Shown here: one piece after another, positions 33,124 to 39,039 of the stretch
Layout: every line of letters begins with the position of its first letter
Numbering within the stretch: position 1 is the stretch's first letter
NCBI GenBank assembly: GCA_016282095.1
Contig: JAEEJW010000083.1
Coordinates: 1 to 39,039 of the forward strand
Direction of reading: 5' to 3'
DNA length: 39,039 bases
From: Ruminiclostridium sp.
GTDB taxonomy: Bacteria; Bacillota; Clostridia; Oscillospirales; Ruminococcaceae
Translations under genes and position numbers: made by a program
The notes under the pieces: model-generated
The model's database searches: none
What the model saw: the letters and a program-made list of their open reading frames with translations, nothing else
What the model was told of the DNA's origin: nothing

Positions 33124-36102
33124 TCATATCTTTCTTGCGAACTCGGCACTGCTGCTGCCGCCGGCTCCGGCAGCCGTGAGCTTCTTCAGCTCTCCGACCG
33201 TCATATCCGGCTCAGCGCCGTGCTTCAGCAAAGCCTCCGCAGCTGCCTTGAACAGCGCCGCGAAGCGTTCCATGCTGGTGTCGTTGTACCGGCTCGCCGC
33301 GTAGTCTATCATCAGCTGCAATCCGTCCTCGCCGTCGAGTATCTCCATATCGAGTATGGTCTGCGAAGCCGCCTGATTCTGCCTGATATCCACAGTCTCT
33401 ATGCCGAAGCTCTTTATCTCATTCATATCGCGTATATCCTGCTGATAGAGAACGTAGGCGGATTCGGTGGCTCCGACCTGCGAAATTGTATCAACATAAG
33501 GGTAAACGCTGTGCTCAATACCGCCGCGCACCTGCTCGCGGACACTGGCAAACAGGGCGGTGACAGTCATGTCGTCCCTGAACCTGAAACCTATGGGCAG
33601 GTCACGGAACAGCAGTCCGACAGTCGTGAGCATCTGCATATCCTCACGGCCGTTGTATATCCACGACAGCCGTATATCGTCCGCGTTGTTGTAGACGGAC
33701 ACGGCAAGACCCGCGGCTGTGATGAAGAACTCGTTTCTCGATATACGCTGCGTCATCTCCAGCTCCGCCAGGACAGCGCGCGATATACCGAGGCCGCATT
33801 TCAGCTCGCCGGTCTCGTTTTCGCGGGATTCGTTATCGGGTGTCGGGTAGGTGCTCCACTCAACGTTCCCGTATTTTTCCTCAAAGTATCTGCGGCTTTC
33901 ACCGTAGAATTCGGTGCCTGCCGCTTCCTCACGCTCGCTCAGCATGAGGTAATAGTTGTCCGGCACAAGAGCCGCGCCTGTCAGCGCCCTTATGACGCTG
34001 CCGATGAACACCTTGAACGATGTTCCGTCGAACATGGTGTGATGTACGTCAAAGAACACATATCCGCAGGTCTCCGTTTCGAACACGCGGCATCTGTGCA
34101 GAAGCTCGCCTGTTATCCTGAACGGCTGCACCAGCGTATCCTTGACCGTATCCAGCTCCCAGTCGTGTATCTGCTCGACCGTGATGTTCTTCATAAGCTC
34201 CGGAGCGTATCTCTGCACGATATCGCCGTCGCCGTTGAACTCAAGCACCGTCAGCAGAGCCGGATGATTGAGTATCGCCGACTGCATGGCCGCCGCAGCT
34301 TTTTCGGGACTTATAGCGGTCTTGTCGAACCTGAACATAGTAAACAGATTGTACATCGTCGATTTCGGCGTATAGAGCTGATAATCGACCATATAGAGCT
34401 GTTCCGGCGTAAGCGGGTGAGGCATACTCATCGAACGGGCGTTCTTTACCTCGGGCGAGTCGCTGTCGGCAGCGCTGTGCAGCGCCTTGTACAGCTTCGC
34501 TATCCTCTGGGGGGTACGTCCGCGGAATATCTCCGAAGCATTGAGTCCCGGAAGTCCGCAGATAGCGATAACTCGTATGGAGCCGAGGGAATCTCCGCCC
34601 AGCTCATAGAAATCGTCCTTTGCGCCGACACGGCCTGTGCCGAGCACCGCAGCCATAGCTGCGCAGAGCTTTTCTTCAATGTCGTTCGCAGGGGCGATAT
34701 AGGTACGCCTCCTGTCCCCGGTCACCGGCAGCGGCAGAGCCTTCCTGTCCAGCTTGCCGTTGGGACGCAGCGGCACATGATCCACCTTTATGTAGTACGA
34801 CGGTATCATATAGTATGGCAGGTATTCGAGAAGTACTTCACGCAGCGGGGCGCTCTCGATCCTGATATTGTCTTTGTAATAAGCGCACAGGTATGTTTTT
34901 CCGCCGTCTTCCACACACCTTGCAGCCGCCCAGTCTATATGCAGCACCTCCATGAGCGCCGCCTCAACTTCGGCAGGCTCGATGCGGTTGCCGTTGATCT
35001 TTATCATATCGGTGCTGCGGCCGAGAAGTACCAGATCACCGTTTTCATCGACTCTTGCCAGATCCCCGGTATGGCACATACCGCCGATGAACGTCTTTTC
35101 AGTATCCTCCGGCAGTCCGATGTAGCCGCGGACGTACGGCGCCTCAAAGCACAGTTCTCCTGTCTCACCCTCGGGTACGGGATCACCTTCCTCGTCTATG
35201 AGGGAATATTTAACGCCCGGCTTCCCTATCGGGCAGTTCTTATAGGGCTTGTCTATCTCAAAAAGGCTAACTCCGAAGCCGCTTTCGCTCAGCGCATAGA
35301 CGTTTATGAGCCTTACGTCTTCGCGAAATACATTGTTCGCGGGCTCGGAGCCGACAAATACCGTCCGCAGGAACGGCCCGGCGCTGCCGCTCAGGGCGCG
35401 CACATAGGACGGTGTAAGGAAGGTCACGGATATCTGCTTCTCAATAAAGAAGTTCTGTAAAAGCACGGGATCCTTCAGCGTAGCGTAGGACACCACAAAT
35501 ATCCTGCTGCCCTTTGTATTCAGAGCAGCAAGCAGTGTTATGACCGAAGCGGCGAAATTGAGCGGCACGAGAAGCGCCAGTCTCTCGTCCTCGCCGAAGG
35601 GTACCTCGCCGTTCAGCTTTATCGAATCCACACACATATCAAGACTGCCGTATTCGTGCAGCACGCCCTTGGGTTTTCCCGAAGTGCCGGAAGTATATAT
35701 TGCATAAGCCGCGTCCCGGTCATCGGGCTCTGCGTGACCGCTCTTCGGGACGGTCTGCATTATCTCGTCCCAGACTGACGTGTTTATTACGGTCTTACAG
35801 CCGCAGTCCCGGCGGATATACTCCTTTCGCCCGGGAGCATAGTTATCCTCCACAAGAACGAAAGCCGCACCCGCGCGCCATACACCGAGCATAGCGACAA
35901 CAGGAAGTATGCCTCTCGGAAGATCTATCAGGACAAAATCCTCCCTGCCTATACCTTTAGCGCTGAGCCAGCCGTATATCCTTGATGTAAGGTCGTCAAG
36001 CTTCGAATATGTGACTCCCTGCGAATGTGCTTCGTCGAACAGTACTGCCGTATTACCGCAGTTCTGCGCATAACCGGCAAGTGTCTTTATGATCTGCGAC
36101 AT
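33124..36102 (-). CDS. NRPS-like protein with A-T-C domain order
   Basis: The 992-residue protein contains an adenylation domain (about 1-455; YTSGTSGKPKG near 135-146, CHTGDLARVDENGDL, GRSTDMIKINGNRIEP, NGKLDRKAL with the catalytic Lys), a carrier domain (about 465-545; LGGDSL, with the serine for phosphopantetheine), and a condensation domain (about 555-985; active site HHTMFDG intact). There is no thioesterase or reductase. In the adenylation pocket the segment where amino-acid-activating domains have FDxS reads FAAS, so the Asp that binds the alpha-amino group seems to be missing; the substrate may be an acid without that group. An A-T-C protein could load an acyl group and join it to a free amine. 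It has a GGGGAGG ribosome site and follows the STAS gene by 24 bases. Confidence 0.93.
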   Translation of the reverse strand: MSQIIKTLAGYAQNCGNTAVLFDEAHSQGVTYSKLDDLTSRIYGWLSAKGIGREDFVLIDLPRGILPVVAMLGVWRAGAAFVLVEDNYAPGRKEYIRRDCGCKTVINTSVWDEIMQTVPKSGHAEPDDRDAAYAIYTSGTSGKPKGVLHEYGSLDMCVDSIKLNGEVPFGEDERLALLVPLNFAASVITLLAALNTKGSRIFVVSYATLKDPVLLQNFFIEKQISVTFLTPSYVRALSGSAGPFLRTVFVGSEPANNVFREDVRLINVYALSESGFGVSLFEIDKPYKNCPIGKPGVKYSLIDEEGDPVPEGETGELCFEAPYVRGYIGLPEDTEKTFIGGMCHTGDLARVDENGDLVLLGRSTDMIKINGNRIEPAEVEAALMEVLHIDWAAARCVEDGGKTYLCAYYKDNIRIESAPLREVLLEYLPYYMIPSYYIKVDHVPLRPNGKLDRKALPLPVTGDRRRTYIAPANDIEEKLCAAMAAVLGTGRVGAKDDFYELGGDSLGSIRVIAICGLPGLNASEIFRGRTPQRIAKLYKALHSAADSDSPEVKNARSMSMPHPLTPEQLYMVDYQLYTPKSTMYNLFTMFRFDKTAISPEKAAAAMQSAILNHPALLTVLEFNGDGDIVQRYAPELMKNITVEQIHDWELDTVKDTLVQPFRITGELLHRCRVFETETCGYVFFDVHHTMFDGTSFKVFIGSVIRALTGAALVPDNYYLMLSEREEAAGTEFYGESRRYFEEKYGNVEWSTYPTPDNESRENETGELKCGLGISRAVLAELEMTQRISRNEFFITAAGLAVSVYNNADDIRLSWIYNGREDMQMLTTVGLLFRDLPIGFRFRDDMTVTALFASVREQVRGGIEHSVYPYVDTISQVGATESAYVLYQQDIRDMNEIKSFGIETVDIRQNQAASQTILDMEILDGEDGLQLMIDYAASRYNDTSMERFAALFKAAAEALLKHGAEPDMTVGELKKLTAAGAGGSSSAEFARKI

Positions 36103-36126
36103 CTGGTGCGCCTCCCCGTATGGTTT

Positions 36127-36438
36127 TTATTTTTCGATATTCAGCACATCTGCGAAGCCCGTGACATCGAATACCTCAAGCACCATTTCGGTGGGCTTTC
36201 TTATCACAAGTCTGCCCTCCTTGGCGTCCATGACCTTGTGCAGACTGAGAAGTATGCGCAGACCGGAAGAAGATATGTAGCTTACCTTTTCAAAATCAAG
36301 GATAAGCTCGGTGATGCCGTCGAGAGAGTTCTTCACCTCAGTATCGAGCTGGGGGGAAGTAGAGGTGTCGATTCTGCCGCTCGCGGTCACGATCAGCTTT
36401 TCCTGTTCATTTTTCTTTGTAATTGTAAGTTCACTCAT
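36127..36438 (-). CDS. STAS-domain anti-anti-sigma factor-like protein, operon B
   Basis: The 103-residue protein is a paralogue of the operon A STAS protein: SGRIDTSTSPQLDTEV, LILDFEKVSYISSSGLRILL with the phosphorylatable Ser region, and VFDVTGFADVLNI near the end. It would be phosphorylated by an RsbW-like kinase, most likely the one at 38664, and dephosphorylated by the SpoIIE protein encoded directly upstream. The ribosome site AAGGAG precedes ATG 36438. It sits between the phosphatase gene (58 bases) and the NRPS-like gene (24 bases). Confidence 0.95.
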   Translation of the reverse strand: MSELTITKKNEQEKLIVTASGRIDTSTSPQLDTEVKNSLDGITELILDFEKVSYISSSGLRILLSLHKVMDAKEGRLVIRKPTEMVLEVFDVTGFADVLNIEK

Positions 36439-36496
36439 TGTTTTGTACTCCTTATGTTTTATTATTGTATTCTGAGGGATTTTTCCCTGTTTACCG

Positions 36497-38656
36497 TTAT
36501 TTGTCGCTCAGCGTTATGGCGAGCATGGTAAGATCGTCGAACTTGTCGGCATCACCGACGAAAGCGTCCACAGTCTCCTGTATCTTCGGGAGGAACTGTC
36601 TCGGTCCGATGTCCTTATTGGCGTTCATCACTTCGAGCATACGCTCGGTGCCGAAGAGTACTTCCTCGGAATTCGTTGCCTCGGGAAGTCCGTCGGTGTA
36701 CAGGAACAGCATACCGCCCTTTTCGAGCTGCATCTCATATTCCTTGTACTTTATACCGCTCATACCTCCTATGACGAAGCCGTGTTTATCCTTGAACAGC
36801 TCAAAATCGCCGTTTGCCTTTCTTATGACCGGGAACTCATGTCCGGCATTGGCGGCGGTTATCTTACCCGTAGATATCTCCAGCACACCGAACCATACCG
36901 TAACGAACATTTCCTCGTCATTCTTCTTGCATACAGTGGCGTTGGTCTGTTCAAGCACCTTTGCGGGCGAGCCGCCCTGCATAGCGTAGTTGTTTATGAG
37001 GATCTTCGACATCATCATGAACAGCGCTGCGGGTATGCCCTTGCCGGACACGTCCGCTATCACCATTCCGAGATGGTTTTCATCTATCAGGAAAAAGTCG
37101 TAGAAGTCTCCGCCGACTTCCTTCGCCGGAGTCATGGTGGCGTAGATATCGAACTCGGGTCTGTCCGGGAAGGCCGGATAGATGTTCGGGAGCATATCCG
37201 CCTGTATCCTGCGGGCGAGCATCAGCTCGGTGCCTATGCGCTCCTTTTCCTTTGTGATCTCGGTTATGTCTATGATATACTGCTTTGTTTTCTTCGAGAG
37301 GTCGTCGAAAGCCTTGGCAAGCACTTCGATCTCGTCACCGGTCCTGTACTTGTCGAGCATCTCAAACAGCTTGCCTGTTCTGCCGCCTTCCTGTATATCG
37401 GCGGTCATGCTCTCTATCGGATCGACTATCCTTCCCGCGAAGAACAGAACTCCGCAGACGCTGATAACCAGCACGCACAGTATGATTATCAGAACCGCCT
37501 GTGTTGCAGATGCGCTGCCCGCCCTGAATGCCGCGGTCGCTTCCTCATTTATCTTGTCGTATTCGGCAAGCATGGCTTTCGTGGGCTTTTCGGTCAGTTC
37601 CCTGTCCACCACCATTACAGCCGTCCAGTTTATGACCCCCAGCGGAGTGGCACACATATAGTAATCCTTCTCGCCGATTCTCACCGACCGGAGCCCTGTG
37701 GCCGCGGTCAGCGCATCGGCGGCGAATGCCGCAAGTTCGCTGTTGCTGCTGTTTCTTATATCGTCTGCCGTTTCGGAGATCTCGACAGTAAATATACCGT
37801 TGTTCTCCGGTGCGAATATGACATGACCCTTATCGTTGATGATCACAATGAATCCGCCCTCGGAGGCCGACTGTTCAACATAAGCCGCCATATCGTCAAG
37901 GAATATGTCTATTCCAACGACACCGATCAGCTTTCTGTCGGCATAGACCGGCGCCGAGCAGGTAACGCACACGCTGCCGGTATAAGTGTCTGTTATAACG
38001 CCGGTGAAGTGCAGAAGCCCGCTGTCGGCGGCGCCTCTGTACCACGGTCTTTCACAGACCGGGAAAGTGATAAGATCACCGTTTTCATCGAACTTATCGG
38101 AGGACTTCTTATCCACAAGCATGATCGTTCCGTCCTCAAAGCCTATATACACGTTCGTGCTGTATTCCGCGCTGGTGTACATAGCCTTCATTGCATCCGC
38201 CATATATGAAGCTACCGGCAGATACACCGACTCCTTATAATCCACGCCCTCGGAGTAAAGCACCTGCGCGGTCAGTTCACCGTCCTTCGCGGGGTCGGGA
38301 AGCGAGACCCTGCCGGGCGTTATCTTGTCCATGCGGGCAAATAAACCTTCGGCAAGTGTCCGCAGAGTGATAACGTCATTCTTTACCGACTCGAACATCT
38401 CGTCTGCGACATACGCCTGCAAAGCGTTGATCTTGACCATTGAGCTCTCAAGAGTACGGTTCATGGTGTCTTCCGAGATCTGTACTATTGATTCCTGCTG
38501 TTCGGCCTTCGCTTTGCTGACCACATCGGAAAGAGTATAGGCCTGATAATATGACAGCACTCCGAAGATAGCTATAACGATCAGCAGATTGAGAAGTACC
38601 AGTGCCAATATCTTCTGGTGAAGTCCGCCTATGGTAATTCCGAATATCTTCTTCAT
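36497..38656 (-). CDS. dCache-HAMP-SpoIIE serine phosphatase (RsbU-like), operon B
   Basis: The 719-residue protein has a membrane helix at about residues 14-36, an external double-Cache sensor of about 340 residues (marked by VYIGFEDGTIMLVDK, CERPWYRGA, PVYADRKLIGVVGIDIFLDDM), a second helix at about 385-408, a HAMP-like linker, a coiled coil (EKERIGTELMLARRIQADMLP), and a SpoIIE/PP2C domain with intact metal sites GGDFYDFFLIDENH, ADVSGKGIPAALFM and FLYTDGLPEATN. Cache domains usually bind small molecules such as amino acids or organic acids. The catalytic part is very similar to the 575-residue phosphatase of operon A, but the sensor differs. Its start lies seven bases after the HATPase gene stop. 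Confidence 0.95.
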   Translation of the reverse strand: MKKIFGITIGGLHQKILALVLLNLLIVIAIFGVLSYYQAYTLSDVVSKAKAEQQESIVQISEDTMNRTLESSMVKINALQAYVADEMFESVKNDVITLRTLAEGLFARMDKITPGRVSLPDPAKDGELTAQVLYSEGVDYKESVYLPVASYMADAMKAMYTSAEYSTNVYIGFEDGTIMLVDKKSSDKFDENGDLITFPVCERPWYRGAADSGLLHFTGVITDTYTGSVCVTCSAPVYADRKLIGVVGIDIFLDDMAAYVEQSASEGGFIVIINDKGHVIFAPENNGIFTVEISETADDIRNSSNSELAAFAADALTAATGLRSVRIGEKDYYMCATPLGVINWTAVMVVDRELTEKPTKAMLAEYDKINEEATAAFRAGSASATQAVLIIILCVLVISVCGVLFFAGRIVDPIESMTADIQEGGRTGKLFEMLDKYRTGDEIEVLAKAFDDLSKKTKQYIIDITEITKEKERIGTELMLARRIQADMLPNIYPAFPDRPEFDIYATMTPAKEVGGDFYDFFLIDENHLGMVIADVSGKGIPAALFMMMSKILINNYAMQGGSPAKVLEQTNATVCKKNDEEMFVTVWFGVLEISTGKITAANAGHEFPVIRKANGDFELFKDKHGFVIGGMSGIKYKEYEMQLEKGGMLFLYTDGLPEATNSEEVLFGTERMLEVMNANKDIGPRQFLPKIQETVDAFVGDADKFDDLTMLAITLSDK

Positions 38657-38663
38657 CAGCCGT

Positions 38664-39039
38664 TCACCCGTTCAGTACTTTCTTCATGGTAAAGATATTC
38701 CTGCCGTCCTTGTATTCATACGAAACCTCATCCATATTCTTCTTCGTAAGGAATATGCCGAGACCGCCTATGCTGCGCTCCGATGCGTCAAGCGTGATAT
38801 CGGGATCCTCCTTTGCCAGCGGATCATACTTTACGCCGCTGTCTATGAAAGTTATCTCCACTACAGACGGCTCGCCTGACACACCGACCCTTATCAAGGC
38901 TTTTCCGGTACCGGGAGCGTAGGCATAGCTCGCGATATTGACAAATATCTCCTCTACCGACAGCTCGATCTTCATCTGTGTCTTCATCGGGCAGTCAGCC
39001 GCTTCGAGAGTCTCACCGACGAATGATATTACATTGTTC
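38664..39039 (-). CDS. RsbW-like ATP-binding anti-sigma kinase (5' end outside window)
   Basis: The reading frame runs past the right edge: upstream of ATG 38987 the frame continues NNVISFVGETLEAADCP, which fits the N-terminal helix of RsbW-like proteins, so the ORF track start is internal. Visible motifs are the N-box VEEIFVNIASYAY, G1 DSGVKYDPL and G2 GGLGIFL, all intact. Such GHKL ATPases phosphorylate STAS proteins and bind a partner, classically a sigma factor. With the following SpoIIE and STAS genes it completes a partner-switching set. The C-terminal end (FTMKKVLNG) is normal for the family. Confidence 0.92.
   Translation of the reverse strand, partial: NNVISFVGETLEAADCPMKTQMKIELSVEEIFVNIASYAYAPGTGKALIRVGVSGEPSVVEITFIDSGVKYDPLAKEDPDITLDASERSIGGLGIFLTKKNMDEVSYEYKDGRNIFTMKKVLNG

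Noticed and set aside
33082-35460. 792-codon plus-strand ORF
   Set aside because: It lies antisense to the NRPS-like gene, whose domains and motifs are clear. High GC at third positions leaves the opposite frame open; the translation is rich in His, Arg and Val runs and resembles no protein.
36782-38209. 475-codon plus-strand ORF
   Set aside because: It is antisense to the SpoIIE phosphatase gene with intact catalytic motifs.

Overview
The window looks like a chromosomal segment from a Ruminococcus-like gut or rumen clostridium (Bacillota, Oscillospiraceae). This is inferred from gene content and style, not from a marker gene: a glgB-glgC-glgD glycogen cluster, AAGGAGG-type ribosome binding sites, a cell-wall sorting signal of the NPSTG type, CotH lipoproteins, and several SpoIIE/STAS/HATPase signalling genes. 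No rRNA, tRNA, CRISPR array, transposase or phage gene was seen.

Plus strand, 1-6.1 kb: the tail of a YerC/TrpR-like regulator, a SAM methyltransferase, the redox chaperone Hsp33 (TTG start), the remains of a GtrII-type glucosyltransferase, a GyrI-like effector-binding protein, queA, a histidine phosphatase, an 83-residue stand-alone piece resembling the FakA C-terminal region, and tgt. queA and tgt both belong to tRNA queuosine synthesis. The genes are tightly packed and end at a good terminator (6144-6174). 6.3-11.2 kb: a strong promoter drives glgB, glgC and glgD. GlgB carries an unusual Ala/Lys/Glu-rich tail of about 128 residues. 11.3-16.6 kb: a YdcF-like membrane protein, then an ECF-type sigma factor translationally coupled to a 1153-residue single-pass membrane protein that is probably its anti-sigma/sensor partner.

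Minus strand, 26.1 to 16.7 kb (operon A): a consensus promoter (TTGACA-17-TATAAT) precedes three paralogous small proteins. Each has a leader ending in a double-glycine-like LxxVxGG motif and an invariant C-x8-H-x12-C-x2-C signature. They are followed by a STAS anti-anti-sigma protein, a MATE transporter fused to an RsbW-like HATPase domain, a GH3-type adenylating enzyme, a membrane SpoIIE/PP2C phosphatase, a CotH-kinase lipoprotein and a Gfo/Idh/MocA oxidoreductase. The core genes overlap or abut.

26.1-29.1 kb: a 538-bp intergenic region with a 16-bp palindrome and a plus-strand promoter for an NPSTG-anchored secreted protein, a bidirectional terminator, and an ABC exporter on the minus strand.

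Minus strand, right edge to 29.1 kb (operon B, entering from outside the window): an RsbW-like HATPase, a dCache-HAMP-SpoIIE phosphatase, a STAS protein, an A-T-C NRPS-like protein whose adenylation domain lacks the usual amino-group-binding Asp, a zinc-ribbon protein of unknown function, a diguanylate cyclase and a diverged HATPase-like protein, ending in a terminator.

The best candidate for an undescribed system is the repeated layout of operons A and B. Each has a full phosphatase/STAS/HATPase partner-switching set around an adenylate-forming enzyme, with no sigma factor nearby. In operon A it is also linked to three CHCC small proteins and a transporter fused to the switch kinase domain. 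All functions here are read from motifs by eye; no database search was run.
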